Shown piece by piece: positions 19,500 through 29,156 of a DNA stretch of 52,012 nt. A program made the position numbers and the translations under genes. Under the pieces are notes generated by a model that saw only the letters and a list, made by a program, of their open reading frames with translations, had not been told where the DNA came from and searched no databases. Location of the stretch: the NCBI RefSeq assembly GCF_001017175.1, contig NZ_LCYG01000012.1, forward strand, positions 1 through 52,012, read 5' to 3'. The first letter of the stretch is position 1, and the number at the start of each line of letters is the position of its first letter. Origin of the DNA: Microvirga vignae. Lineage in GTDB: Bacteria; Pseudomonadota; Alphaproteobacteria; Rhizobiales; Beijerinckiaceae.

Positions 19500-20681
19500 A
19501 TGGCGAACAATCCAGCCGTTCAGCAACCAGGTTCATCCCAAACCCCTTCCGCGATGGCTACCATGGCCGCGGTCGTCGTCGGCTGGGCTCTCATCAGGCT
19601 GGTCGCTGGCGGCGAGCGCCATCCCACTCCTGGCTCGGGCCGGTCTATGGGTCGGCGAACAGACCAGGTTCGGCAACGGCCTGATACCGGCTTTTCCGAG
19701 AAGCAGCATGCCAGCCCCAACGCTGCGGCAGCGGAGACGGGCCGAGGGCGTGAGGCCGACAAGCCGACGGAGATTCCCTCAAAGGGCTGGAAGGACATTC
19801 TCTGGCGAACCTATGAGGAGTTCGGCAAAGATCGCATCACCTCTGTTGCGGCAGGCGTCACCTATTATGCGCTGCTGGCGATCTTCCCAGCCATTGCCGC
19901 CCTGGTTTCCATCTACGGCCTCTTTTCCGATCCGGCTACGATTCAGGATCATCTTAATGCAATGTCAGGTGTTCTTCCGGGTGGTGCACTCGAGATTATC
20001 GGCGAGCAGGTCAAACGCATTTCCTCTCAAGGCGGCGGCGCACTTGGTTTCGGCTTCATCTTCGGCCTCGTTCTCTCCTTGTGGAGTGCCAACGCCGGCA
20101 TGAAGGCGGTCTTTGACGCGCTCAATATCGTCAACAACGAGGACGAGAAGCGAAGCTTTATTCGTCTCAACCTGGTTTCACTCTCATTCACCCTTGGTGC
20201 GATCCTCTTTATTCTCGTTGCGCTTGGCGGCATCGTCGTTCTGCCGATTGTTCTCAACTTCATCGGCATTGGCGGCGGGGCCGAATGGCTCCTTGCCATC
20301 ATCCGCTGGCCGGTTCTCCTCATTGGTGTGACACTTGGTCTGTCGCTGATCTATCGCTTCGGTCCGAGCCGCGACAAAGCGGAATGGCGCTGGGTCACGC
20401 CCGGAGGTCTTATCGCCGCCGTTCTATGGATCGCGGTGTCGATGCTTTTCTCCTGGTATGTCTCGAATTTCGGCAGCTACAACGAAACTTATGGCTCGCT
20501 GGGCGCAGTTATCGGCTTCATGACCTGGATCTGGTTGTCGAGCATCGTCGTTCTGCTGGGTGCCGAGATTAACGCCGAGATGGAACATCAGACGGTGAAA
20601 GACACCACCGAGGGAACCCAGCAGCCCATGGGCACCCGCGGTGCGAAGATGGCCGACACGGTTGGCGTCGCAAAGGCCTGA
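19500..20681 (+). CDS. YihY/BrkB-family inner-membrane protein with N-terminal extension
   Basis: ATG 19500 gives 393 residues. A poorly conserved N-terminal part of about 95 residues has one hydrophobic helix ('TMAAVVVGWALIRLVAG') and a charged linker. The YihY core follows: 'DRITSVAAGVTYYALLAIFP', then six membrane helices and 'TYGSLGAVIGFMTWIWLSS' near the end. The old name ribonuclease BN is not correct for this family; the function is unknown, with transport roles suggested. A perfect terminator follows its stop. A shorter paralogue without the extension lies at 45974-46837. Confidence 0.88.
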   Translation: MANNPAVQQPGSSQTPSAMATMAAVVVGWALIRLVAGGERHPTPGSGRSMGRRTDQVRQRPDTGFSEKQHASPNAAAAETGRGREADKPTEIPSKGWKDILWRTYEEFGKDRITSVAAGVTYYALLAIFPAIAALVSIYGLFSDPATIQDHLNAMSGVLPGGALEIIGEQVKRISSQGGGALGFGFIFGLVLSLWSANAGMKAVFDALNIVNNEDEKRSFIRLNLVSLSFTLGAILFILVALGGIVVLPIVLNFIGIGGGAEWLLAIIRWPVLLIGVTLGLSLIYRFGPSRDKAEWRWVTPGGLIAAVLWIAVSMLFSWYVSNFGSYNETYGSLGAVIGFMTWIWLSSIVVLLGAEINAEMEHQTVKDTTEGTQQPMGTRGAKMADTVGVAKA

Positions 20682-20706
20682 ATCTTCCTCCAACATTTAA
20701 GAAAGA

Positions 20707-20730
20707 GCGCTCCTCAGAGGAGCGCCTTTT
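20707..20730 (+). terminator. Intrinsic terminator after the YihY gene
   Basis: The stem is GCGCTCC/GGAGCGC around the loop TCAGA (up to 9 pairs if the loop is tightened), followed by CTTTT. It lies 25 bases after the stop of the 19500-20681 gene. Confidence 0.85.
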
Positions 20731-20787
20731 ACATTCGTCCATAAGGTCGATCTGCTTTTCAAGAGAGCAGCAATGTTGGGAGCAATG

Positions 20788-20813
20788 AAAAGGCGCCGGT
20801 TCATACCGGCGCC
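20788..20813 (-). terminator. Intrinsic terminator after the UDP-xylose synthase gene
   Basis: Nine-base arms GGCGCCGGT/ACCGGCGCC enclose a TCAT loop, and read leftward they are followed by TTTT. It ends the long leftward glycan operon. Confidence 0.85.
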
Positions 20814-20841
20814 CAGTGCGCTCATAAAAGAGGCGCTTACT

Positions 20842-21876
20842 CTAAGCCTGCCCCGCCGCGACGGCCCCCTGGAGCATCGTTGGAGCGCAAGCCGCCTTGC
20901 TGCCATCGGAGCGTTCATCTGCGAACCAAGCAATAGTTTCCCTCAACCCCACATCGAGAGAAGTCTTCGGGGACCATCCCAGAAGCTGCTTGGCGAGAGC
21001 GATATCAGGCCGCCGTCGCCGGGGATCGTCTACCGGCAGGGGACGGGTGACGATTTGCGAAGGTGAGCCTGTCAGCGCCAAAACCTTCTGCGCCAGATCG
21101 CCTACGGTGAGTTCCACCGGATTACCGAGATTGACGGCACCCGGGAAAGCTCCCTTGTAAGCCATGAGACGCATGAACCCCTCCACGAGATCCGACACGT
21201 AGCAGAAGGAGCGTGTCTGGCTTCCATCGCCATAGATCGTGATGTCGTCACCGGCGAGTGCTTGGCAGATGACATTGGAGATAACACGGCCGTCGTCCGC
21301 GCGCATGCGAGGTCCATAGGTGTTGAAAATCCGCGCCACGCGAACATCGGCACGCTCAGCGCGGGCAAAATCAAACGTTAGGGTTTCCGCTGCACGTTTT
21401 CCTTCGTCATAGCAGGCGCGCGGCCCTGTGGGGTTCACGTTCCCCCAATAGCTTTCTTTCTGCGGATGCACTTCGGGATCGCCGTAAATTTCACTGGTTG
21501 AGGCCAGGAAGAAGCGCGCTCCGATAGCCTCAGCGAGCGTGAGAAGATTGTGCGTTCCAACGACGCTGGTCAACATCGTGTGCTCAGGATCAGCCTGATA
21601 ATGAGGCGGTGATGCAGCACACGCGAGATTGAAGATCTCATCGAACTTCATCCTCCTGGAGCGTAAGTGGGACGGCAAAGGCTTAATGATGTCGCTGTCC
21701 ACCAGATCGAAACGAGGCTCACGCTCAAGGTGTCTTAAGTTCTGCTTTCGGCCCGTTTGAAAATTGTCGAGAGCGATCACATGAGCGCCTTCGCTCAGAA
21801 GGGCGTCGCACAAGTGCGATCCGAGGAATCCGGCTCCACCCGCGACAAGGACGAGCTTGCTCTTGCCATTCTTCAT
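20842..21876 (-). CDS. uxs: UDP-glucuronate decarboxylase (UDP-xylose synthase)
   Basis: The 344-residue extended SDR has the cofactor loop [10 protein letters not shown] (residues 13-22). It carries the UXS-specific blocks '[20 protein letters not shown]', '[17 protein letters not shown]' and '[19 protein letters not shown]', with the catalytic Y and K in YDEGK. It converts UDP-glucuronate to UDP-xylose with an NAD-bound intermediate. It is the last gene of the leftward arm, 115 bases after a CgeB-like glycosyltransferase, so UDP-xylose is a likely donor for one of the transferases. The C-terminal 20 or so residues ([14 protein letters not shown] and on) are not conserved. Confidence 0.9.
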   Translation of the reverse strand: MKNGKSKLVLVAGGAGFLGSHLCDALLSEGAHVIALDNFQTGRKQNLRHLEREPRFDLVDSDIIKPLPSHLRSRRMKFDEIFNLACAASPPHYQADPEHTMLTSVVGTHNLLTLAEAIGARFFLASTSEIYGDPEVHPQKESYWGNVNPTGPRACYDEGKRAAETLTFDFARAERADVRVARIFNTYGPRMRADDGRVISNVICQALAGDDITIYGDGSQTRSFCYVSDLVEGFMRLMAYKGAFPGAVNLGNPVELTVGDLAQKVLALTGSPSQIVTRPLPVDDPRRRRPDIALAKQLLGWSPKTSLDVGLRETIAWFADERSDGSKAACAPTMLQGAVAAGQA

Positions 21877-21991
21877 GAAGACGATCTCCTTATCGGACCA
21901 CCAACGACGGTCCGGAGGTACAAACCTTTATCGGTCCAACGTCCGAAGCTTGGCTTGGTTCACTGCCAAGCTCAGAATCTATTCACGACAT

Positions 21992-23101
21992 TCATACCCC
22001 TACTTCCATCGCGAGACGAAGTTCCTGCTGCCGCCGCTCCATAGCCTCGACTAAATCCCGCTCCATCGCGGCAGCCCGATGGAAAGCCGTATGCTCGGCA
22101 AGAATTCTTTCCCGCGCAGCCCACCCCATGGTGGAGCGCCGCGCCTCATCCCAACCTTCGAGCATCTGAATGACCTCGGCCGCTTGTCGAGCGAGAACGA
22201 TCTCACATCCAGGCTCCAAGAGGGTCTCGATTCCGTCCCAGCTGTCGGAAATGATCGGCGTCCCACAGGCTGCTGCCTCGAACAAGCGCACGCTTGGGCT
22301 GTACCCCGCGCGGATCATGTCGGCGCGTGTGACATTGAGGGTGTAGCGGCTCGCGGCATAAAAGGCAGGGTGTTCGCTGGGAGGCACGTGATCGATACGC
22401 TCAACGTTCTCCGGCCACATGATGTCAGCAGGATATTGAGGCCCCGCAACGACGAAGCGCAGATGAGGCGCCCGCTTGGCCGGCTCGATCAGAAGCCGTT
22501 CGAGGGTCGGCTGCCGATCCGGGCTATATGTGCCGAGATAGCTTAAGTCCCATCGCTTCTTCTGGTCGAGCACGGGATAAAGCTCCGGATCGACAGAGCA
22601 ATAGAGTGCCCGCGCCGCCGGCGAGCCGTATCTCTCCATCAACAGGTTGAGTGTCGGACCACCCGTGAAGGAGAAATAAGCGTCATAGTTCGGGATCAGC
22701 TGGGGTGAGAGATATTCGTAGTCGCCTCGCTCGAGCTTCGCCAAGGTCACCGGAGTATCGATATCGTAGAAGGCAACGACACCTCTGGCCGTCTCCTGCA
22801 CCCAGTGCCCGACAGCCACACCTTCAGGTACGTAGGACCCTACGATCACCGCATCAGCAGCAGCGATCGTTTCCCTATAGCGCTCAAGGTCTTCAAGGCT
22901 CGTGTAGAACTCGAGATCGCAGAACTCCGGATCCGTGAGATCCCGGTGCGCCGCATACCAAGGCACATCGCGCTCCAGAAAAAGCACACCATGTCCACGC
23001 GCCGCGAAAGCCTTCAGCAGGGCGCGGAATGTCGTGGCATGCCCGTTGCCCCAGGAGGACGAGAGACTCAAGCCCAAAACGATGACACGCAGCCTGCTCA
23101 C
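21992..23101 (-). CDS. CgeB-like glycosyltransferase
   Basis: The 369 residues have a two-domain GT-B layout. The N-terminal start 'VLGLSLSSSWGNGHATTFRALLKAF' is nearly the same as that of the transferase at 30855-31964, so these two are close paralogues. The C-terminal half carries 'HPAFYAASRYTLNVTRADMIRAGYSPSVRLFEAAACGTPIISD', typical of the CgeB (COG4641) and glycosyl-transferase group 1 families, with the conserved E in RLFEA. The sugar and acceptor are unknown. Its start overlaps the stop of the upstream CgeB-like gene by 4 bases. Confidence 0.85.
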   Translation of the reverse strand: MSRLRVIVLGLSLSSSWGNGHATTFRALLKAFAARGHGVLFLERDVPWYAAHRDLTDPEFCDLEFYTSLEDLERYRETIAAADAVIVGSYVPEGVAVGHWVQETARGVVAFYDIDTPVTLAKLERGDYEYLSPQLIPNYDAYFSFTGGPTLNLLMERYGSPAARALYCSVDPELYPVLDQKKRWDLSYLGTYSPDRQPTLERLLIEPAKRAPHLRFVVAGPQYPADIMWPENVERIDHVPPSEHPAFYAASRYTLNVTRADMIRAGYSPSVRLFEAAACGTPIISDSWDGIETLLEPGCEIVLARQAAEVIQMLEGWDEARRSTMGWAARERILAEHTAFHRAAAMERDLVEAMERRQQELRLAMEVGV

Positions 23102-24192
23102 GCCACGTTCCTCTCTCGCCTCTGGGAGGCGGCTTCACGCAGGATCGTATCGACTTCGGCTCCTCTGCGGGCATAGGTATGCTCAGCCATGACGCGCCGG
23201 CGCGCGGCATCGCCGATGGCCTTGGCGTGCTCGGGCGTCAGGGTCTCCACATGATCGGCCACATCCTTGCCGTCGCGAGCGACGAGAACCTCTTCCCCTT
23301 CTCTCAGGAAAAGCTCCAGGCCAACCCAAGCATCCGTGATCAAGCACGCGCCTGCGCCGGCTGCCTCGAAAACGCGGGTCGCAGGAGAGTAGCCCGTCGT
23401 CGCCATGGAGTCGCGTGCGACGTTGAGGACCGCGAGCGGGCTCGTATTGAAAGCGTTGTGATCGCGTGTATAGACATGTCCGATATGACGCACGTTCGAC
23501 GGCATGCCTTTCGTTTCCCAGCCGTTGCCGCCAATCAGGAAGCTGCGCCCGGGCAGGCGCACCGCAGGCTCCAGGAAGAACTGTTCAACACGCACCTCGC
23601 GATCCGGCAAGCGGTTTCCAAGGAAGGACAGATCCGCCTTGAAGCGTTCATCGGCTGGAACGGGATGATGGGTCGAGGGATCGAGCCCGTTGTAGATCGG
23701 AATGCACCGACGTGCACCTAAACCTTCATAAGCCTCGATGATCGGTGGACCGCCGCCATAGGTCAGCACGAAATCGAGAGTGGGCAACGTGCGTCGCAAA
23801 GGGTGATCCGGGCTCTCGCGCAATTCCGCGAGCGTTGCCGGCGCATCCACATCCCAGAAGATGCGGATGGCATCAGGTCTAGAGGCCACAACGATACCTT
23901 CGAGCAATTCATTGTCGAAGACACCGACGCCGGAGGCCTTCACCACGACGTCAGCTTTTGCCGCTTCGGCCACGACAGCGCGCATGGCCTCTTCCGTCGC
24001 AGGATAGACCTTCACCTCCGCCCATTCCGGCGGCTCGATGTCGCGGTGCTTCTGGCGATCAAAGGCATCGGGCTCGTAGAAAGTGATGCTGTAGCCGCGC
24101 CGGGCGAGCTCGCTCAACATGCCTCGGTAATAGGTCGCCGCGCCATTCCAATAGGAGGAGAGAAGGCTGGAGCCGTAAAAGGCGATTTTCAT
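23098..24192 (-). CDS. CgeB-like glycosyltransferase
   Basis: The 364-residue GT-B protein starts MKIAFYGSSLLSSYWNGAATYYRG. Mid-protein it has 'LTYGGGPPIIEAYEGLGARRCIPIYNG', and near the end the donor-side motif 'TGYSPATRVFEAAGAGACLITDAW' plus 'GEEVLVARDGKDVADHVETL'. It overlaps both neighbours by 4 bases, within a run of four leftward glycosyltransferases. It most resembles the CgeB group and differs enough from the other copies to suggest a different linkage or sugar. Confidence 0.85.
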   Translation of the reverse strand: MKIAFYGSSLLSSYWNGAATYYRGMLSELARRGYSITFYEPDAFDRQKHRDIEPPEWAEVKVYPATEEAMRAVVAEAAKADVVVKASGVGVFDNELLEGIVVASRPDAIRIFWDVDAPATLAELRESPDHPLRRTLPTLDFVLTYGGGPPIIEAYEGLGARRCIPIYNGLDPSTHHPVPADERFKADLSFLGNRLPDREVRVEQFFLEPAVRLPGRSFLIGGNGWETKGMPSNVRHIGHVYTRDHNAFNTSPLAVLNVARDSMATTGYSPATRVFEAAGAGACLITDAWVGLELFLREGEEVLVARDGKDVADHVETLTPEHAKAIGDAARRRVMAEHTYARRGAEVDTILREAASQRRERNVA

Positions 24193-25301
24193 GCGGACAT
24201 CTCCGTTGGCGTCGCAGCACCGTAGGTTTCGAGAATGGTGAGAAGCTGTTCTGCGCGATGCGCACAGGAATGACGGTCGTGAATGGCAGCGAGCCCGTTG
24301 GTCACGAGCGAGCGTCGAAGGTCGGCATCCTGACAGACTGCCGTGAGATGACGCACCATCTCGCCCTCATCGCGTGCCACGAGAAAATCAGCACCAGGAT
24401 TGAAGAGCCCCTCCGAGTCACTCCACGGCGCAGAGATGAGAGGAATGCCGCAGGCAAGTGCCTCGAAAACACGGATCGTGGGGATGCCGGGGAGCATATC
24501 GACATAGAAGCGGCGCGGCACATGCACGGTAGCCAAGTGCCTGGCAAATACCTCCGGCGCTTGCGCGTTCGGCAGCCAGCCACGATAGGTCACGCCGTAG
24601 CGGGAAAGTGTTTCACGTGCGTGCTCAGGATACCGAACGCCGTATATCTCAAGTGGCAGGCCAAGGGTTTGTGCTGGCCGGAACAGAAACGTTTCCAGCT
24701 CCGCACTGCGCTCGTTATCGCCCCAGTTACCGATCCAGACCAGTCCCTCGCGCTCTGTCTCGACAGCAGGTGGATGAAAAAGCCGGGTGTCGGCGGCTTC
24801 ATGCCATACGTGAACTCGGTCTCCCCATCCCCATCGCCGATAGACCTCTGCGAGAGTTTCGCCGAAAGCGAGCACGCCGTCATAGCCACCGAGATCGAAC
24901 TGTCGGATCGCATTCGGATCGCTGACGGCCCGGTGATGCGTATCGTGAAAGAGAAGCGTGAAACGTGCACCCTGACGTCGCAACTCGCCGATTGCGGCGA
25001 CGAGCCACGGATCGTTCCATTCGTGCACGATCACCACATCGGCATCAGACACCATTTCTCCGAGATCAGCATCTGCACCGAACGTTGTTGACGACAATTC
25101 GGGATAAAGTTTGCGGTAGATGTCCAGCCCGGCTTCGCCGTGATCTTTCAGGAGATTTCCAAGGCTCCAGGCTTCCCGGGGCTCATAGGCTATAACCTCA
25201 TGCCCACGATGGATGAGATCACGCAGAACACCTCTCAAGAAGTGAGCGTTGCCGTGGTTCCAGCAGGATGCGAGAGAATGCGTAAAGTAGGCAAACTTCA
25301 T
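24189..25301 (-). CDS. CgeB-like glycosyltransferase
   Basis: This 370-residue GT-B protein begins 'MKFAYFTHSLASCWNHGNAH', with a GNAH motif like the GNGH of its relatives. The first domain holds 'DADVVIVHEWNDPWLVAAIGEL' and 'TLLFHDTHHRAVSDP'. The second has 'LVWIGNWGDNERSAELETFL' and the conserved 'GIPTIRVFEALACGIPLISAPW'. The Leu/Glu-rich C-terminus is usual. It overlaps the upstream GT4 gene (ATGA) and the downstream CgeB-like gene. Confidence 0.85.
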   Translation of the reverse strand: MKFAYFTHSLASCWNHGNAHFLRGVLRDLIHRGHEVIAYEPREAWSLGNLLKDHGEAGLDIYRKLYPELSSTTFGADADLGEMVSDADVVIVHEWNDPWLVAAIGELRRQGARFTLLFHDTHHRAVSDPNAIRQFDLGGYDGVLAFGETLAEVYRRWGWGDRVHVWHEAADTRLFHPPAVETEREGLVWIGNWGDNERSAELETFLFRPAQTLGLPLEIYGVRYPEHARETLSRYGVTYRGWLPNAQAPEVFARHLATVHVPRRFYVDMLPGIPTIRVFEALACGIPLISAPWSDSEGLFNPGADFLVARDEGEMVRHLTAVCQDADLRRSLVTNGLAAIHDRHSCAHRAEQLLTILETYGAATPTEMSA

Positions 25302-26434
25302 GCAGCAGCCCCATTCAGGGAAACGAGTTCGAATCGGGAGGGAAGCAGCGACCGGTAAGCCTCCAGAACGCCCGCGCTCATGGCTTCCACGCTATAGGCA
25401 GCCGCCCGCTTCCTGGCGGCTTCTCCCAGTTCGCGGCACGTCGCGTCGTCAGATGCAAGATGTTCGATGGCCTGCGCCAATGCCTGATCGTCGTCAGGAT
25501 CCACGAAGACCGCCTCACCATCCCATAACTCTCGGAAGGTCGGGATATCGGAGAGGACGAGGGCGCAGCCGGCCTGTGCGGCCTCAAGCACAGCGAGACC
25601 AAAGGGTTCATACTTGGCCACCGAAACAAAGATTGGCTGCGCGCTCAGATATTGGGCAATTTCATCATCGCTCAATCGGCCAAGCGAAATGGCGTAATGA
25701 GCTTCAACCTGCGTTCCGTTTGGCCCCTTGAGGGGACCTGCCGCAAGAGTTGGGAGAGAAAGGCGCGCAGCAGCACGGTCAATCGCGGCGAAATTCTTGC
25801 CGTCATCCCATAAGCGCCCAGCCGTGAACACAAAGACATCGCATGGCACACAATCCCCTGCCGCGATGGCTCGACGTCCGTTCCGCACGACTGTAGGTGC
25901 TACTGCGAGGTTATAGGTACGAGCTGTGGCATCTGCAAAAGCTGCCGTTGGAGCCAGTAGCTTATCGGCAGCATGATATCCCTTGCGCACCAGGTCCGCC
26001 CGCCATACGAACTCTTCCGGCAGAGAACCGCCACGCACGGCTTCCCACCATGTCGCGACACAGGAATGGCAGATGGCGACGACCGGGCAGCCATGCTGGC
26101 CGCTCGCGGCAAGCGCCGGGCTGTTGAGATGGACAATGTCCGGCTTGATCTGTGCGGAGATATGCACGATAGCTCGCCCGGCCTCCTCCACCTCTTGTGG
26201 CCTCTCTGCCGTCCAGTCGAGAGGGAGGCGTGTCGTGATCAGATCAACGCCCGCAGTCTCGGCCCGTTTTATTTGATCGTCCGAAGGTGCAGGACCAAGT
26301 ACCACTAGAGTTGTTTCGACACCGTACGTGCGCAGACCCTCAGCAACGTCCAGCGCATACTGCCAGACGCCGCCGACCGCATCCGCTGTCATGAGCACGC
26401 GGAGAGAGGATGCGCCCTGTGCCGATACAGACAT
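25298..26434 (-). CDS. GT4-family glycosyltransferase
   Basis: The 378 residues are a standard group 1 (GT4) retaining transferase. An N-terminal 'MTADAVGGVWQYALDVAEGL' (the GGVWxY loop) leads into an acceptor domain with 'HLNSPAL'. The C-terminal donor domain has 'FTAGRLWDDGKNF' and the E-x7-E motif in 'VAKYEPFGLAVLEAAQAGCALVLSD'. It acts in the cytoplasm on a nucleotide-sugar donor. It is the upstream member of the four-gene run of transferases and starts 69 bases after the CDP-paratose-epimerase-like gene ends. Confidence 0.9.
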   Translation of the reverse strand: MSVSAQGASSLRVLMTADAVGGVWQYALDVAEGLRTYGVETTLVVLGPAPSDDQIKRAETAGVDLITTRLPLDWTAERPQEVEEAGRAIVHISAQIKPDIVHLNSPALAASGQHGCPVVAICHSCVATWWEAVRGGSLPEEFVWRADLVRKGYHAADKLLAPTAAFADATARTYNLAVAPTVVRNGRRAIAAGDCVPCDVFVFTAGRLWDDGKNFAAIDRAAARLSLPTLAAGPLKGPNGTQVEAHYAISLGRLSDDEIAQYLSAQPIFVSVAKYEPFGLAVLEAAQAGCALVLSDIPTFRELWDGEAVFVDPDDDQALAQAIEHLASDDATCRELGEAARKRAAAYSVEAMSAGVLEAYRSLLPSRFELVSLNGAAA

Positions 26435-26503
26435 ATCTCTTCCAGCTCCTTCAGAACGAGCGGGCGTGACTAAGGTCGATCAGTGAGACGCTCGATGCGC
26501 CTC

Positions 26504-27622
26504 TCATGACAGAGCGGCTGCCTCCTGAAGGCGAGAGCTTGGCCGAATTGCGCCGGCAAGCCCCCTCTCCTCCTGCAGCCATTGCGCTAGGGCAGCCACG
26601 CCCTTGCGCCACGGTGTCGGCGTTTTCAACCCAAGCTCACACGCGATCTGGCGCGTGTCGGACACGTAATAGCGCTGATCGCCCGCGCGCCAATCCGAGT
26701 AGTGCGTCTCCACCGGGCGGCCAATGACATCCTCGATATGGACGAGAAGTTGCCGCAGACTGATTGCGTTCGACGGGCCGCCGCCGAGATTGAAGGCGCG
26801 CCCTTGAACAGCATCGATGCGCTTCCAAGCTGCCCCATAGGCATCGACTGCATCGGAAATGTTAAGAATATCGCGCACCTGACAGCCATCGCCGTAAATG
26901 GTGATCGGCTGCCCCTCCAGAGCGCGAATCAGGAAATGGGCCACCCACCCCTGGTCTTCGGTTCCCATCTGGCGCTGGCCATAGATGCAGCTCATGCGCA
27001 GAACGCAGGTCGGAATGCCGTAGGAGCGTGCATAATCCAGCACGTATTGATCAGCCGCGCCTTTGGAGCAGCCATATGGCGTGTGAAAATCGAGAGGACG
27101 CGTTTCACCGATTCCAGCGTCGCGAATGGCAGGATCACGCGGCACGTAAGCATCGTTCGTCATGTCGAGTTCGACATCGGCAAGGTCGCCATAGACCTTG
27201 TTGGTGGACGCAAAGACGAGAGGCACCATCCCGTTGAGCCTGCGCAGGGTATCGAGCAGGTTCAGCGTGCCACGGATGTTGATTTCGAAATCGTTGCGAG
27301 GATCGGCAAGGCTAGTCGTGACTGCCACTTGAGCGGCCATGTGAAACACTGCCTGCGCGTCAGACGCCGCATCAGCCACAGCCGTCTCATCGCGAATATC
27401 GCCGATGACGGCGGATATCTTTGCCGGATGCCGCTTCTTCAGCCAATCTAGATTGCGGTCAACTCCAGGGCGTGCCAGTGCGTCATAGACGAGAACGTCA
27501 TGGCCCTCGCTGGCAAAGCGATCTGCCAGATTCGAACCGATAAATCCCGCACCGCCTGTCACCAGAACGGGACGGCAGCGAAGAATGGCTGGTGCGCCAG
27601 TCTTTGGATCTGCGTCCTTCAT
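26504..27622 (-). CDS. NAD-dependent nucleotide-sugar epimerase, CDP-paratose 2-epimerase-like
   Basis: ATG 27622 overlaps the preceding stop (ATGA) and gives 372 residues, so it is preferred over a longer frame. It is an extended SDR with GGAGFIGSNLADRF. Several blocks are specific to the CDP-paratose/tyvelose epimerase (RfbE/TylE) branch: 'AAQVAVTTSLADPRNDFEIN', 'FASTNKVYGDL', 'TPYGCSKGAADQYVLDYARS' and 'RMSCIYGQRQMGTEDQGWVA'. Catalytic Y and K lie in YGCSK. The true substrate could be another nucleotide hexose or dideoxyhexose. It pairs with the epimerase just upstream. Confidence 0.85.
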   Translation of the reverse strand: MKDADPKTGAPAILRCRPVLVTGGAGFIGSNLADRFASEGHDVLVYDALARPGVDRNLDWLKKRHPAKISAVIGDIRDETAVADAASDAQAVFHMAAQVAVTTSLADPRNDFEINIRGTLNLLDTLRRLNGMVPLVFASTNKVYGDLADVELDMTNDAYVPRDPAIRDAGIGETRPLDFHTPYGCSKGAADQYVLDYARSYGIPTCVLRMSCIYGQRQMGTEDQGWVAHFLIRALEGQPITIYGDGCQVRDILNISDAVDAYGAAWKRIDAVQGRAFNLGGGPSNAISLRQLLVHIEDVIGRPVETHYSDWRAGDQRYYVSDTRQIACELGLKTPTPWRKGVAALAQWLQEERGLAGAIRPSSRLQEAAALS

Positions 27623-28731
27623 GCCACAAGACCTCGTGCCTCGAGTTCCTTGCGGGCCTCCTGAACAAGGTCCTTGGCCTCTTGATTGGCAACCCATTCG
27701 GCGAGTTCGGCCAATCCTTCCGAAAAATCCTTCTTCGGCTTGTAACCTAGCTCCTGGCTGATCTTCGTGATATCCGCAATACAGTGGCGGATGTCGCCAA
27801 TGCGCGCCTTGCCGGCGATCTCGGGAGCAATCGGCTTGTTCATCGCTTTGGCCAGAAGCTCGGCCACTTGCGAGACCGTGCGGTCCACGCCGCTTCCCAC
27901 GTTGAAGACACCTCCCGGAGCCTTTTCATGCTCTAGCGCCAGCACGAAAGCCTGCGCCACATCTTCCACATGCACGAAGTCACGGCGTTGCTGACCATCT
28001 TCGAAGATCATCGGCGGCTGACCGTTGTGGAGGCGCGATGCGAAGATGGCGAGGACACCGGTATAGGGGTTGGACAGGGCTTGGCCCGGGCCATAGGCAT
28101 TCCAGAGCCGAAGCGCCACTCCTTCCATGCCATAGGCGGGACAGAGGGTGAGCGTCAGACGCTCCTGCACATATTTCGAAAGCGCATAGACGGACGCAAG
28201 CGCCGGCTTCTTCCACTCAGGCGTCGGCACCGGAACGAGCGGACGTCCTTGCGCGTCCAACGGGTCCCAAGGATCGCTCTCACTGGTGCGAGGGACACGC
28301 ACCACATCTTCCATGATGGCCCCATCGGCATCACGGTAGAGACCCTCCCCATAGATGCTCATGGACGAAGCGACGACAACGCGCTTTACAGGGTTGTCGA
28401 TGAGCTGCTGGAAAAGAACCGCCGTGCCGTAATCGTTGACAGAGACGTAGCGGTCGACCGCATACATGCTCTGGCCAACACCGACTTCGGCCGCGAGGTG
28501 GACCACCTTCGTGGCTCCCTTGAGCGCCTTCAGGATCGCGGTCTCGTCACGCACATCGCCGACAATGACCTCTACTTCCGGGTCGAGGCTATCGGCCTGA
28601 GTCTTATCGCCGTGAACCTGCTCAATGAGACTGTCGAGCACGCGAACACGATGTCCACGCTCCAAGCAGGCTCGCGCAACATAACGGCCAATGAAGCCAG
28701 CGCCGCCAGTAATGAGGATCGTATCCGTCAC
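27619..28731 (-). CDS. NAD-dependent epimerase/dehydratase (UDP-glucose 4-epimerase-like)
   Basis: The start is set at GTG 28731, directly before TDTILITGGAGFIG and preceded by GGAG, giving 370 residues. A longer frame exists but adds a Cys/Pro-rich non-conserved leader. The extended SDR core has 'HLAAEVGVGQSMYAVDRYVS', 'VVASSMSIYGEG', a long insertion (DPWDPLDAQGRPL), then 'YALSKYVQE' with catalytic Y and K. 'RLWNAYGPGQALSNPYTGV' and 'RRDFVHVEDVAQAFVLALE' follow. It probably epimerises or dehydrates a nucleotide sugar for this cluster. It is the first gene of the leftward arm. Confidence 0.85.
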   Translation of the reverse strand: MTDTILITGGAGFIGRYVARACLERGHRVRVLDSLIEQVHGDKTQADSLDPEVEVIVGDVRDETAILKALKGATKVVHLAAEVGVGQSMYAVDRYVSVNDYGTAVLFQQLIDNPVKRVVVASSMSIYGEGLYRDADGAIMEDVVRVPRTSESDPWDPLDAQGRPLVPVPTPEWKKPALASVYALSKYVQERLTLTLCPAYGMEGVALRLWNAYGPGQALSNPYTGVLAIFASRLHNGQPPMIFEDGQQRRDFVHVEDVAQAFVLALEHEKAPGGVFNVGSGVDRTVSQVAELLAKAMNKPIAPEIAGKARIGDIRHCIADITKISQELGYKPKKDFSEGLAELAEWVANQEAKDLVQEARKELEARGLVA

Positions 28732-29156
28732 GAGAGGTCTCCGGATCGGTTGAGGGCACGGCACCAGAACTTGAGATGGAGAAACCTGCTCCTCCGGCTG
28801 GAGAAGCGACGCGGGACATGCGCATTTTCCAGGCGGACGCAGGGCTTCAGGGCAGAGCATGGCGCGTGGCGGCCGCCCTAAGCATCCCTCTCATAGCTTG
28901 GCATTTCACGGAGCAAACGCTCCATCATCATCTTTGTTCCTTAGGCTAGGACCTTGGCCGCTCGGGCCTATCTCTAGCTTGGGCGCATATTCCTGAAGAC
29001 AAGAGTCTCAAGTCAGGGATCGCAGAGGGAACAACAAACACTTTTGCTGCGTTGACGGCCAAGCTTCGGGAAAGTGACCGGGCCCGCTGCCTGCCGCCTG
29101 CGCCGGAATACTGCCGGAAAACGGAGCCAGCGAAGGCCTCATCAAGGAGATCCGCC
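28732..29156. other. Divergent regulatory gap of the glycan cluster
   Basis: This gap of about 425 bases separates the leftward epimerase-glycosyltransferase arm from the rightward inositol-phosphate synthase arm, so both promoters must be here. I see no convincing -35/-10 pair and no long inverted repeat. AAGGAG at about 29144-29149 is the ribosome site of the rightward gene. Frames extending into the gap from either side are poorly conserved. Confidence 0.55.

Noticed and set aside
28732..28860. N-terminal extension of the UDP-glucose-4-epimerase-like protein
   Set aside because: The Cys/Pro-rich leader precedes the Rossmann strand and is not like the family; GTG 28731 with GGAG upstream fits better.
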